Origin: Streptomyces sp. NBC_00094
Lineage (GTDB): Bacteria > Actinomycetota > Actinomycetes > Streptomycetales > Streptomycetaceae
NCBI RefSeq assembly: GCF_026343125.1
Contig: NZ_JAPEMB010000001.1
Location: 7,383,501-7,447,500 of the forward strand
Reading direction: 5' to 3'
DNA: 64,000 nt
The translations under genes and the position numbers were made by a program. The notes beneath the pieces were generated by a model. The model was not told where the DNA came from. It searched no databases and worked only from the letters and a program-made list of their open reading frames with translations. Numbering within the stretch: position 1 is the stretch's first letter; each line of letters starts with the position of its first letter. This document shows positions 16,376 through 25,208 of the stretch, in pieces.

Positions 16376-18490
16376 GTGCGTGGACATCTGCCGGACGAGA
16401 ACCCCGGGTTCGTAGGGCGCCGCACGGAACTGGAGCGAATATCCGCCGCGTTGGCGGAGCACCGCCTCGTCACCGTGACCGGCGTCGGCGGCGTCGGCAA
16501 GACGCGGCTCGCGCTGCGCGCGGCGCACCGCGCCGCCGGCCGGTTCCCGGACGGCGCCTGGTGGACCGACCTGACCCCCCTCGACGGCGACCGGCTCCTC
16601 ATCGCCCTCGTCGCCGACTCCGTCGACCTCGCCGACCACACCCCCGGCATGGCGAGCACCGCGCTCTGCCGCAGGCTCGCCGAGGACCGGCTGCTGCTCG
16701 TCCTCGACTCCTGCGAGCACCTCGCCGACCCCTGCGCCCGGCTCGTCGCCGAACTCCTCGCCGCCGCCCCCGGACTCACCGTCCTCGCCACCAGCCGCCG
16801 CCCCCTCGGCGTCGACGGGGAACGGACCATCGCCCTCGACCCGCTGCCACCCGCCGGCCGGGACGCCCTGGAGCTGCTCCGCAGGGCCGCCGGGGAGGAC
16901 TTCCCCGCCGCAGGGCCCGCCGGAGAGGTCTGCGTACGCCTCGAAGGCATCCCGCTCGCCCTGGAACTGGCCGCCGCGCAGATCCGCATCCAGGGCGTCG
17001 AGGCCGTCCGCGACCAGCTCGGGACCCGCCTCGACACCCCGCCGGATGCCCGCTTCGCCCTGCTCGCCCACACCGAGCGGGTATGGCCGAGCCGCCACCA
17101 GACCCTCCGCGCGGCCATCGGCTGGAGCCACGAGCTGTGCACCCCGCTCGAACGGCTCCTCTGGGCCCGGCTCTCCGTCTTCCGCGGCCCCTTCGACCTC
17201 GCGTCGGCGACCGCCGTGTGCGCCGGCGGCCCGCTGACCCGCACGACCCTGCCGGAGGCCCTCGACGGACTCGTCCGGTCCTCGGTGGTCCGCCCGCCCG
17301 ACGCCGCCGGCCGCCACCGGATGCTCGACACGATCCGCGCGTACGGAGCGACCTGGCTGGAGCGGACCGGCGAGACCGGGACGGTCGCCGACCGGCACGC
17401 CGGCCACTTCCGGAGCCTCGCCCGCCGGGCGGACACCGCATGGCTCGGCGCCCGCCAGCTGCGCTGGTACCGGAGCGTCGACGCCCACCACACCGACCTC
17501 CGCACCGCTCTCGACCGGCTGCTCCGCACCGACCCCGACGCGGCCCTCGACCTCGTCGGCTCCGTCGCCTTCGCCTGGTCCTGCCGCGGCCGGCTCCGCG
17601 AGGCCCGCGACGGCCTCGAACAGGCCCTCCTCCTCAGCGGCGCCCGGGGCCGCGCCCGGGCCCGCGCCCTGTGGGCGCTGGGCGTCACCCTCGTCCTCCA
17701 GGGCGAGTCCGGCCCGGCCCAGGAGGTCAGCGAGCGCTGCGCCCGCGAGGCCCGGTACACCGAGTACGAGGAAGCGCTGGAGGAGGGCTGCGCGGACGCC
17801 CCCGCGCCGGGGCCGTACCCCCGCACCGGGCGGCCCCGGCCCGGTGACCTCACCCTGGACGCGGCCGCCCTCGCGGGGCTCCTCGCGCTGACCACCGGTC
17901 GGCCCATGGCCGCGTACGTCGTCGTGGACCACGTCCTCGACGCCGTACCCGGTGGACCGGCCGACTCCGCCGCCCGTCTCCGCTGCGGACTCGTCCGTGT
18001 CTTCGCCCTCACCGGCCTCGGCCGGCTCGCCGAGGCCCGTGAGCGGGCGCTCGCCCTCCGCGCCCTGTGCGAGGAGCTCGACGAACACTGGACCCGCACC
18101 GCCCTGGAGTACCAGCTCGCCCTCACCGGACTCCTGGAGGGCGAACCGGCGGCCGCCGCGGGACACGCCCGCGCCATGCTCGAAGGCACCCGGCGGCTCG
18201 GCGCGAGCCTGGGCGTCGCCCTCGGCCTCGACGTCCTCGCCACGGCCCTCGCGGCCGCCGGGGACGGCGAGCGCGCGGCGGACGTCTCCGGCACCGGGGA
18301 GGCGTACTGGCGCTCCACGGGCCAGCCCCGGCGCGGCCTGCCCGGCCTGCGGGCGCTGCGCGAGAAGTACACCGACACGGCCCGGGCGACCATCGGCGAA
18401 CCCGCGTACGAGGAGATCTTCCTGCGCGCCCTCACGGGCCTCCCGCAAGACGGCCTCGACCGCGCACTGCGCGGCTCCGTGCAGGCCTGA
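16376..18490 (+). CDS. STAND/NB-ARC-type ATPase with TPR-like C-terminus (AfsR-related, no HTH)
   Basis: A 704-residue protein of the regulator-ATPase type: FVGRRTELERISAAL, Walker A GVGGVGKTRLA, Walker B-like LLLVLDSCEHL, sensor region VLATSRRPLGVDGE, a GxP motif (GIPLALELAA) and a winged-helix-like segment. About 350 C-terminal Ala/Arg/Leu-rich residues look like TPR repeats. Neither an N-terminal SARP domain nor a C-terminal LuxR helix-turn-helix is present, so it is an orphan signalling ATPase. GTG 16376 has AGGGAG nine bases upstream; ATG 16358 is an alternative. Two sulfite-oxidase-family genes flank it. Confidence 0.82.
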   Translation: MRGHLPDENPGFVGRRTELERISAALAEHRLVTVTGVGGVGKTRLALRAAHRAAGRFPDGAWWTDLTPLDGDRLLIALVADSVDLADHTPGMASTALCRRLAEDRLLLVLDSCEHLADPCARLVAELLAAAPGLTVLATSRRPLGVDGERTIALDPLPPAGRDALELLRRAAGEDFPAAGPAGEVCVRLEGIPLALELAAAQIRIQGVEAVRDQLGTRLDTPPDARFALLAHTERVWPSRHQTLRAAIGWSHELCTPLERLLWARLSVFRGPFDLASATAVCAGGPLTRTTLPEALDGLVRSSVVRPPDAAGRHRMLDTIRAYGATWLERTGETGTVADRHAGHFRSLARRADTAWLGARQLRWYRSVDAHHTDLRTALDRLLRTDPDAALDLVGSVAFAWSCRGRLREARDGLEQALLLSGARGRARARALWALGVTLVLQGESGPAQEVSERCAREARYTEYEEALEEGCADAPAPGPYPRTGRPRPGDLTLDAAALAGLLALTTGRPMAAYVVVDHVLDAVPGGPADSAARLRCGLVRVFALTGLGRLAEARERALALRALCEELDEHWTRTALEYQLALTGLLEGEPAAAAGHARAMLEGTRRLGASLGVALGLDVLATALAAAGDGERAADVSGTGEAYWRSTGQPRRGLPGLRALREKYTDTARATIGEPAYEEIFLRALTGLPQDGLDRALRGSVQA

Positions 18491-18612
18491 GGGGGCCGGC
18501 CGCTCGGCGGGGCGGGCGCGTGGCCCCGCTCCCCGCAGGCCCCAAGACCGGGCGCCGGGGGCCCCCACCCCGCCGACAGGACACCCCCGGCCGCCCGGCG
18601 CACCATGAGGAC

Positions 18613-19770
18613 ATGGACGGATCCCTGACCGGACTGGGGGACATCAGCGCACCGGGACGGCTCGCCGACCCGGACGAGGGCATCAGCGCGTACGAGCTCG
18701 CCCTCGCGGCCCGTAACCACGGGCTGCCGCTGGAGGCGCTGCGGTACGACGTCACACCACCCGGCCTCCACTACGTCCTCGTCCACTACGACATCCCCGC
18801 CACGGACGCCGCCGACTGGCGGCTCACCCTCGGCGGCCGGGTCCTCCGGCCGCTCGCCCTGGACCTCGACGGGCTGCGCGCCAGGCCCTCCGTCACCCGC
18901 CGCGTGACCCTGGAGTGCGCCGGGAACGGCCGCGCCCACCTCACGCCCCGCCCCGTCAGCCAGCCCTGGCTCGTCGAGGCCGTCGGCACCGCCGACTGGA
19001 CGGGCGTCCCGCTCGCCGCGCTCCTGGCGGAGGCCGGGACCGCCGAGGACGCGGTCGAGGCTGTGTTCACCGGCGCCGACCACGGCCTGGAGCGAGGCGT
19101 CGAGCAGGACTACCGTCGAAGCCTGCCCCTGTCGGTCGCCGCGGACCCGGCCCGGGAGGTCCTCGTCGCGTACGAGATGAACGGGGCGCCCCTGCCCCCG
19201 CAGCACGGCTCCCCGCTCCGGCTCGTCGTCCCCGGCTGGTACGGCATGGCGCACGTGAAGTGGCTGCGTGACATCACGCTCACCGCCACCCCGTACACCG
19301 GATTCCAGCAGAGCGTGGCGTACCGCCTTCGAGGCCCGGCACCGGACGCCGCGGACGCGCCCGACGACCCCGGGGAGCCCGTCACCCTCATCGCGCCCCG
19401 GGCCCTGATGATCCCGCCCGGCTTCCCCGACTTCATGTCCCGCACGCGCGTCGTCCGCCCCGGTCCCGTCCCGCTCGCCGGCCGGGCCTGGTCCGGCCAC
19501 GGACCCGTCACCCGCGTCGAGGTCAGCGAGGACGGCGGCGCGGCCTGGACCGACGCCGAGGTGGACCACGACCCCGCGCACCCCTGGGCCTGGGCCTCCT
19601 GGCACACCACCTGGACGGCGACCCCGGGGCTGCGGCGGCTCACCGTGCGGGCCACCGACGCCGAGGGTCACGTCCAGCCGCTCGCCGCCCCGTGGAACCG
19701 CGGCGGCTTCGCCAACAACCTCGTCCAACGGGTCGAGGTGCTCTGCACCCCGGAGCCGGCCACGCGCTAG
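18613..19770 (+). CDS. Soluble molybdopterin-dependent oxidoreductase (sulfite-oxidase family)
   Basis: A 385-residue protein without a signal peptide. The molybdopterin domain has the Mo-ligating Cys in TLECAGNGRAHL, then VAYEMNGAPLPPQHGSPLRLVVPGWYGMAHVKW. The C-terminal Mo-co dimerisation domain starts near ARALMIPPG and ends WNRGGFANNLVQRVEV, close to plant/animal sulfite oxidase endings. Unlike the 14710 gene it appears cytoplasmic. Its TAG stop lies inside the left arm of a large palindrome. Confidence 0.88.
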   Translation: MDGSLTGLGDISAPGRLADPDEGISAYELALAARNHGLPLEALRYDVTPPGLHYVLVHYDIPATDAADWRLTLGGRVLRPLALDLDGLRARPSVTRRVTLECAGNGRAHLTPRPVSQPWLVEAVGTADWTGVPLAALLAEAGTAEDAVEAVFTGADHGLERGVEQDYRRSLPLSVAADPAREVLVAYEMNGAPLPPQHGSPLRLVVPGWYGMAHVKWLRDITLTATPYTGFQQSVAYRLRGPAPDAADAPDDPGEPVTLIAPRALMIPPGFPDFMSRTRVVRPGPVPLAGRAWSGHGPVTRVEVSEDGGAAWTDAEVDHDPAHPWAWASWHTTWTATPGLRRLTVRATDAEGHVQPLAAPWNRGGFANNLVQRVEVLCTPEPATR

Positions 19771-19837
19771 GGGGCGTCTTGTCGATCAGGCCGGGCTCGC
19801 GGCCCTGATCCGGCCTGATCGACAAGACACCCCCTAG
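19767..19837. terminator. Very large palindrome (28-nt arms) overlapping a stop codon
   Basis: Left arm 19767-19794 and right arm 19810-19837 pair at 27 of 28 positions, with a 15-nt loop. The core GTCTTGTCGATCAGGCCGG (19776-19794) is perfectly mirrored. The palindrome begins at the CTAG containing the stop of the molybdoenzyme gene. It would be an efficient bidirectional terminator; its length and less GC-rich core also suit a palindromic repeat element. Confidence 0.8.
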
Positions 19838-19961
19838 GGCGGCCGGGGCCGGGCGACACCCCGAGGCACCGGTGCGTAGAGTCGACCCCGGTACGCCGCT
19901 GCCCGACACGTCGAGCGGCGCGGCCCGCACACCGCAGCCCGACCCCGACGAGGAGACCCCC

Positions 19962-20792
19962 GTGACCGACCCGGCGTCCACCGCCCTCCAGCAGCAGATC
20001 GCCCGGGATCTCGAGGTGTCCGACACCTTCGACCCGGCCGTGGAGATCGAGCGCCGAGTGGCCTTCCTCGCCGAGCGCCTCACCTCCACCGGGCTGCGCT
20101 CCCTCGTCCTCGGCATCAGCGGCGGCGTCGACTCGACGACCGCCGGCCGGCTCTGCCAGCTCGCCGTCGAGCGGGTCCGCGCCGCGGGCCACGACGCCAC
20201 CTTCCACGCCATGCGCCTGCCGTACGGCGTCCAGGCCGACGAGAGCGACGCGCAGACCGCCCTCGGCTTCATCCGCGCCGACCAGGTCCTCACCGTCGAC
20301 GTGAAGGCGGCCAGCGACGCGGCCCTGGAGGCCTGCCTCGCGGGCGGTGTGACCTTCCGTGACGCCCACCACCAGGACTTCGTGCAGGGCAACATCAAGG
20401 CCCGCCAGCGGATGATCGCCCAGTACGCCGTCGCCGGCGCCCACGACGGTCTCGTCGTCGGCACCGACCACGCCGCCGAGGCGGTCTCCGGCTTCTTCAC
20501 CAAGTTCGGCGACGGCGCCGCCGACGTCGTCCCGCTCACCGGTCTCACCAAGCGGCGCGTCCGCGCGGTCGCCGCCGAGCTCGGCGCCCCGGCCGAGCTG
20601 GTGTGGAAGACCCCGACGGCCGACCTGGAGACCCTGGACCCGGGCAAGCCCGACGAGGACGCGCTCGGTGTCACGTACGACGACATCGACGACTTCCTGG
20701 AGGGCAAGCCGGTCGCGGAGGCCGCCTTCGCCTCCATCGTCCGCCGCTACGAGCTCACCGAGCACAAGCGGCAGCTCCCGATCGCCCCCTGA
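19962..20792 (+). CDS. nadE: Ammonia-dependent NAD+ synthetase
   Basis: A 276-residue enzyme, the size of E. coli NadE, that amidates deamido-NAD+ with ammonia and ATP in the last step of NAD+ synthesis. The PP-loop SGGVDST is near residues 53-59. Other family segments are MRLPYGVQADESDAQ, GNIKARQRMIAQYAVAG, GTDHAAEAVSGFFTKFGDG, LTKRRVRAVAAELGAP and WKTPTADLETLDPGKPDED. There is no glutaminase domain. GTG 19962 follows GAGGAGA. It appears monocistronic. Confidence 0.95.
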   Translation: MTDPASTALQQQIARDLEVSDTFDPAVEIERRVAFLAERLTSTGLRSLVLGISGGVDSTTAGRLCQLAVERVRAAGHDATFHAMRLPYGVQADESDAQTALGFIRADQVLTVDVKAASDAALEACLAGGVTFRDAHHQDFVQGNIKARQRMIAQYAVAGAHDGLVVGTDHAAEAVSGFFTKFGDGAADVVPLTGLTKRRVRAVAAELGAPAELVWKTPTADLETLDPGKPDEDALGVTYDDIDDFLEGKPVAEAAFASIVRRYELTEHKRQLPIAP

Positions 20793-20860
20793 GCGGTACG
20801 CGGCCCGTCGGCGGATCCTGGAAGGGGGCCTCGGAAGAGTCCCCCGGAAGGGAGTACGCC

Positions 20861-21265
20861 ATGTTCGGCGAGACCACGGCGTTCAGCGGCTTCTCGGTCG
20901 ACGACCTCGACGCCGCCCGGCGCTTCTACGGCGAGACCCTGGGCCTGAAGGTGGAGGAGAGCGGCGAGGGCGACATGCGCATGCTCTTCCTCACCCTGGC
21001 CGGCGGGAACCGGATCTTCGTCTACCCCAAGGAGAACCACACCCCCGCCACGTACACGATCCTCAACTTCCAGGTCGACGACGTCGACCGGGCCGTGGAC
21101 GAGCTGGCGGCGCGCGGGGTGACCCTGGAGCGCTACCCGGGCTTCGACGCGGACGAGAAGGGCATCGTGCGGGGCGCCGGGGGAGACGGAGGCGCCGGAG
21201 GACCGTCCATCGCCTGGTTCACGGACCCGGCGGGGAACGTCCTCTCCGTCCTCCAGGACATGTGA
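20861..21265 (+). CDS. VOC/glyoxalase-fold protein
   Basis: A 134-residue single-domain protein with paired beta-alpha-beta-beta-beta modules: FSGFSVDDLDAARRFYGETLGLKV, ILNFQVDDVDRAVDELAARGV, IAWFTDPAGNVLSVLQ. ATG follows GGAAGGGAG. VOC proteins include metal-dependent glyoxalases, dioxygenases and resistance proteins; the exact activity cannot be read. It starts 68 bp after nadE and may be read from its own promoter. Confidence 0.85.
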   Translation: MFGETTAFSGFSVDDLDAARRFYGETLGLKVEESGEGDMRMLFLTLAGGNRIFVYPKENHTPATYTILNFQVDDVDRAVDELAARGVTLERYPGFDADEKGIVRGAGGDGGAGGPSIAWFTDPAGNVLSVLQDM

Positions 21266-21337
21266 GCCACGGGGCTTCCGCACCCGAACGGCCCGGCCCG
21301 GGTGCGGAGGGACCCCCGTACCGCCTGCAATGGGAGC

Positions 21338-22018
21338 GTGACCGCGCCGCCCGACGACTGCCTCGCCCGCAACGAGTGGATCTGTGGCGCCTACGTGTCC
21401 ACACGGAGCGAGATCCTCACCGACGCCGTCGTCCAGCACCTCCAGCTGACCGCCGTCTCCGTCGCCCTCGGTCTCCTCCTGGCCCTTCCGCTCGCCGTCG
21501 TCGCCCGCCGCTGGCGCTGGTCGGCCGGCCCCGTCCTCGGGATCACCACGGTCCTGTACACGATCCCCTCGCTCGCGATGTTCTCGCTGCTCCTGCCCGT
21601 GTACGGACTCTCCGCCGCCCTGGTCGTGGCCGGCCTCGTCCTGTACTCGCTCACCCTCCTCGTACGGAACATCCTCGCCGGACTCCGGGCCGTCCCCGAG
21701 GAGACCCGCCAGGCCGCGCGCGGCCTCGGATACGGCCCCGTACGCCTGCTCCTCACCGTCGAACTGCCCCTCGCGCTGCCCGCCGCCATGGCCGGGCTGC
21801 GCATCGCCACCGTGTCCGCGGTCTCCCTCGTCACCATCGGCGCGATCGTCGGCCACGGCGGCCTCGGCAACCTCATCTACGCGGGCATGAACAGCTACTT
21901 CAAGGCCCAGGTCCTCACCGCCTCCGTCCTCTGCGTCCTCATCGCCGTCACCGCCGACCTGCTCCTCCTCGGTGCCGAACGGCTGCTCACCCCCTGGACC
22001 CGGAGGCAGGGCGCGTGA
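21338..22018 (+). CDS. Betaine/choline-type (OpuC/ProW) ABC transporter permease
   Basis: A 226-residue permease: after a short hydrophilic N-terminus (DCLARNEWICGAYV) come about five membrane helices and an EAA loop (EETRQAARGLGYGPVRLLLTVELPLALPAAMAGL), ending GAIVGHGGLGNLIYAG, typical of osmoprotectant permeases. GTG 21338 with GGGAG is chosen. It is the first gene of a three-gene operon; its stop overlaps the next start (GTGA). No ATPase gene accompanies the operon. Confidence 0.88.
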   Translation: MTAPPDDCLARNEWICGAYVSTRSEILTDAVVQHLQLTAVSVALGLLLALPLAVVARRWRWSAGPVLGITTVLYTIPSLAMFSLLLPVYGLSAALVVAGLVLYSLTLLVRNILAGLRAVPEETRQAARGLGYGPVRLLLTVELPLALPAAMAGLRIATVSAVSLVTIGAIVGHGGLGNLIYAGMNSYFKAQVLTASVLCVLIAVTADLLLLGAERLLTPWTRRQGA

Positions 22019-22689
22019 CCACGCTGACCGACGCCTGGTCCTGGCTCACCACCGCCGCGCACTGGTCCGGAGAGAACGGCGTCGGGAACCGGCTCGGCGA
22101 GCACCTGTTCCTCACCGTCGTCTGCCTCGCCCTCAGCTGCCTCGTCGCCCTCCCCGTCGCCCTCGTCCTCGGCCACCTCGGCAAGGGCGGCGCGCTCGCC
22201 GTGAACCTCGCCAACGCCGGACGGGCCGTCCCGACCTTCGCCGTCCTCGTCCTGCTCCTCCTCAGCCCCGTCGGCCCGTACGGCGAGTGGCCGACGATCA
22301 TCGCTCTCGTCCTCTTCGCCGTGCCCCCGCTGCTCACCAACGCGTACGTCGGGATGCGCGGCGTCGACGCCGACGTCGTACGGGCCGCCCGGGGCATGGG
22401 CATGACGGGCGGTCAGACGCTGGCCCGGGTCGAGCTGCCGCTCGCGCTGCCGATGGTCCTCACCGGCGTACGGATCGCCGCCGTCCAGCTCGTCGCCACC
22501 GCGACCGTGGCCGCGCTCGCGGGCGGGGGCGGACTCGGCCGGATCATCACCGCGGGGTTCAACCTCGCCTCGACTCCCCAGGTGGTCGCCGGGGCCGTCC
22601 TCGTCGCCGCCCTCGCGCTCGTCGTGGAGGCGGTCTTCGAGGGCGTCCAGCGTCTCGCGCCCGCCGGGGCGCGGGGGAGCGGCGCGTGA
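22015..22689 (+). CDS. Betaine/choline-type ABC transporter permease
   Basis: A 224-residue second permease of the osmoprotectant importer. Its EAA loop (RAARGMGMTGGQTLARVELPLALPMVLTGV) and AALAGGGGLGRIITAGFN motif match OpuCB/OpuCD. GTG overlaps the previous stop, and its own stop overlaps the start of the binding-protein gene, so all three genes are translationally coupled. Confidence 0.88.
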   Translation: MTTLTDAWSWLTTAAHWSGENGVGNRLGEHLFLTVVCLALSCLVALPVALVLGHLGKGGALAVNLANAGRAVPTFAVLVLLLLSPVGPYGEWPTIIALVLFAVPPLLTNAYVGMRGVDADVVRAARGMGMTGGQTLARVELPLALPMVLTGVRIAAVQLVATATVAALAGGGGLGRIITAGFNLASTPQVVAGAVLVAALALVVEAVFEGVQRLAPAGARGSGA

Positions 22690-23648
22690 CATCGCCCCGC
22701 GTATCCGCGGCCGCCCTCGTGCTGCTGCTCGCGGCCTCCGTCTCCGTCGCCGCCTGCGCCGAGGGCCCGAGCCTGGAGGAGCGCGGCGAGGTCACGGCCG
22801 CGCCCGGCGGCAGCCGCGACCTGACCGTCGGCTCGGCCGGATTCACCGAGAGCGACCTGCTGGCACAGATGTACGCGCTGCTGCTCCAGGAGGCCGGATA
22901 CCGCACGAAGATCCTCTCCGTCACCAACCGCGAGCTGTACGAGCCCGCTCTGGAGAGCGGGCAGATCGACGTCGTCCCGGAGTACGCCGCCACCTTCGCC
23001 GACTGGCTGAACGCCAAGGTCAACGGGCCGGACGCGCCGACCGTCGGCTCGCCCGACCTGACCGCCACCATGACCGCCCTGCGCGCGCTCGCCACCCCGC
23101 GCGGGCTCACCGTGCTCGACCCCGGCCGGGCCGTCGACCAGAACGCCTTCGCCGTGACCGCCGCCTTCGCCGCCGAGCACCGCTTGAGGACCCTCAGCGA
23201 CCTCGGGGCCACCGGGCTCCCCGTCCGGCTCGCGGCCGGCGACGAATGCGTCCAGCGGCCGTACTGCGCCCCCGGCCTGAAGAAGGTCTACGGGATCGAC
23301 GTGACCGCCGTCGACCCCCAGGGCGTCGGCACGACCCAGGCGAAGCAGGCCGTCCAGAGCGGCCGGGACCAGCTGGTGCTCACGACCACGACCGACGCCA
23401 CCCTCGACGACTTCGGGCTCGTCCTGCTCGACGACGACAGGCAGCTGCAGAACGCCGACCACATCGTCCCCGTCGTCAACCGCGCCCGCGCCGGGAGCGC
23501 GGCCGTCACCGAGACCCTCGGCCTGCTCAACACCGTTCTGACCACCGCCGATCTGGCCGAGCTCAACGAACAGGTGGACAGCTGGCGCCGTCTCCCCGAG
23601 GACGTGGCGAGGAACTACCTCACCGGGAAGGGCCTCCTTCCGGACTGA
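22686..23648 (+). CDS. Betaine/choline-type substrate-binding lipoprotein
   Basis: A 320-residue OpuAC-fold binding protein with a lipoprotein signal (ALVLLLAASVSVAAC, lipobox VAAC). Family segments are LTVGSAGFTESDLLAQMYALLLQEAGY, ALESGQIDVVPEYAATFADWLN, CVQRPYCAPGLKKVYGID and LVLLDDDRQLQNADHIVPVV. It captures quaternary-amine osmoprotectants (glycine betaine, choline or similar) for the two permeases encoded just upstream. Confidence 0.88.
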   Translation: MTSPRVSAAALVLLLAASVSVAACAEGPSLEERGEVTAAPGGSRDLTVGSAGFTESDLLAQMYALLLQEAGYRTKILSVTNRELYEPALESGQIDVVPEYAATFADWLNAKVNGPDAPTVGSPDLTATMTALRALATPRGLTVLDPGRAVDQNAFAVTAAFAAEHRLRTLSDLGATGLPVRLAAGDECVQRPYCAPGLKKVYGIDVTAVDPQGVGTTQAKQAVQSGRDQLVLTTTTDATLDDFGLVLLDDDRQLQNADHIVPVVNRARAGSAAVTETLGLLNTVLTTADLAELNEQVDSWRRLPEDVARNYLTGKGLLPD

Positions 23649-23707
23649 CCCCCCGGCATGTGATCCACTGTCCTGGCGGGGGCGTACCGAACAGGAGCAG
23701 GAGCAGC

Positions 23708-25015
23708 GTGACCACCTACCGCCAGCCGGGCCTCGTCCTCACCGACCACCGCTTCCCCGTCCCCCTCGACCACTCCCGCCCCGACGGCGAGCGGATCGAG
23801 GTCTACGGCCGTGAGCTCGTCGCGAGCGGCCGGGCAGGCAAGGACCGGGAACAGCTCCCCTGGCTGGTCTACCTGGAGGGCGGGCCGGGCTTCGGCGCCC
23901 GCCGTTTCGTCGGGCCGCAGGCCTGGCTGGGACGGGCCGTACGGGAGTACCGCGTCCTCCTCCTCGACCAGCGCGGCACCGGCCGCTCCACCCCCGCCAA
24001 CCGCCAGACCCTGCCGCTGCGCGGCACCCCGCGCGAGCAGGCCGACTACCTCGCCCACTTCCGCGCCGACTCCATCGTCAAGGACTGCGAGACCATCCGG
24101 CGGCGGCTCACCGGCGGTGCCCCGTGGACCGTCCTCGGCCAGAGCTTCGGCGGCTTCTGCGCCACCCACTACCTCTCCACCGCCCCCGAGGGCCTGGAGA
24201 CCGTCCTCGTGACCGGCGGCCTGCCCTCCCTGGACGCCACGGCCGACGAGGTCTACCGCGCCGCCTACCCCCGCATCCGGCGCAAGAACGAGGCCCACTT
24301 CGCCCGCTACCCGCAGGACGCCGAACGGGCCCGGGCGATCGCCGCCCACCTCCTCGACCGCGAGGTCACCCTCCCCGGCGGCGGGCTCCTCACCGTCGAG
24401 GCCTTCCAGTCCCTCGGCATCCTCCTCGGCTCCGGCGACGGCACCCACCAGCTCCATCTGCTCCTGGAGCACGCGTTCGTGCCGACCCCGGGCGGCCCCG
24501 CGCTCGCCGACGCCTTCCTCGAGCAGGTCCAGGCCCACCTGTCGTACGCGGGACACCCGCTCTACGCCGTGCTCCACGAGGCGATCTACGCCCAGGGGGA
24601 AGGGCCCACGGACTGGGCCGCCGAGCGTGTCCGCGGCGAGTTCCCCGAGTTCGACGCGGCCTCGGCGCTCGCCGGAGGCGGGCCGTTCCTCTTCACCGGC
24701 GAGACCGTCCACCCCTGGCACTTCACCACCGACCCGGCCCTGCGGCCGCTTCGCGAGACCGCCTCGATCCTCGCCGAGCGAGAGGACTGGGACCGGCTCT
24801 ACGACCCCGAGCGGCTCGCCGCCAACGAGGTCCCGGTCGCCGCCGCCGTCTACCACGACGACATGTACGTGGACACCGACCACTCCCTCGAAACGGCGAG
24901 CGCGGTACGCGGCCTGCGGACCTGGGTGACCGACGAGTTCGAGCACGACGGGGTACGGGCAGGGGGCCCGCGCGTCCTGGACCGGCTGCTCTCCCTCGCC
25001 AGGGACGAGGCCTGA
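23708..25015 (+). CDS. Prolyl-aminopeptidase-like alpha/beta hydrolase (S33 family)
   Basis: A 435-residue cytoplasmic hydrolase. The oxyanion segment is LVYLEGGPGFGA, followed by LLLDQRGTGRSTP; the nucleophile is in VLGQSFGGFCATHYLS; an Asp (AAVYHDDMYVDTD) and a late His complete the layout. The GGPG motif and large cap domain match proline iminopeptidases, which release N-terminal proline. GTG 23708 follows AGGAGCAGGAG. The hexanucleotide array begins 5 bp after its stop. Confidence 0.88.
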   Translation: MTTYRQPGLVLTDHRFPVPLDHSRPDGERIEVYGRELVASGRAGKDREQLPWLVYLEGGPGFGARRFVGPQAWLGRAVREYRVLLLDQRGTGRSTPANRQTLPLRGTPREQADYLAHFRADSIVKDCETIRRRLTGGAPWTVLGQSFGGFCATHYLSTAPEGLETVLVTGGLPSLDATADEVYRAAYPRIRRKNEAHFARYPQDAERARAIAAHLLDREVTLPGGGLLTVEAFQSLGILLGSGDGTHQLHLLLEHAFVPTPGGPALADAFLEQVQAHLSYAGHPLYAVLHEAIYAQGEGPTDWAAERVRGEFPEFDAASALAGGGPFLFTGETVHPWHFTTDPALRPLRETASILAEREDWDRLYDPERLAANEVPVAAAVYHDDMYVDTDHSLETASAVRGLRTWVTDEFEHDGVRAGGPRVLDRLLSLARDEA

Positions 25016-25020
25016 CGGTT

Positions 25021-25104
25021 CGCTGCCGCTGCCGCTGCCGCTGCCGCTGCCGCTGCCGCTGCCGCTGCCGCTGCCGCTGCCGCTGCCGCTGCCGCTGCCG
25101 CTGC
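25021..25104. repeat. Simple-sequence array, 14 copies of CGCTGC
   Basis: Fourteen uninterrupted copies of a hexanucleotide (84 nt), followed by degenerate CCGCTGCCGGTGCCGACC. It lies between the peptidase stop and the GntR/LacI gene. Because the unit is a multiple of three it opens long artefactual frames on both strands (Gly-Ser or Arg-Gln repeats). Such perfect arrays are prone to copy-number change. Confidence 0.95.
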
Positions 25105-25160
25105 CGACCGCCCGCTGCCGGTGCCGACCGCCGGGCATAGGATTCGGCGCGCAATCGACC

Positions 25161-25168
25161 AGCAATGG
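25161..25168 (+). promoter_or_regulatory. Shared AGCAATGG motif upstream of the regulator (second copy 26350-26357)
   Basis: AGCAATGG occurs 41 bp upstream of the regulator gene and again, inverted (CCATTGCT, 26350-26357), just upstream of the SIS gene. An AT-containing octamer recurring in these two short control regions is a candidate half-operator for the encoded GntR/LacI hybrid. Chance occurrence is possible. Confidence 0.25.
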
Positions 25169-25208
25169 CACCGCGCTCGGCGCGGCGGCGAGCGTGAGGG
25201 GGCCCGGG

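Noticed and set aside
15289..19728. 1,479-codon open frame on the minus strand
   Set aside because: Antisense to two molybdoenzymes and the STAND ATPase; low-complexity Arg/Gly/Val composition, no family motifs. An artefact of GC-rich codon bias.
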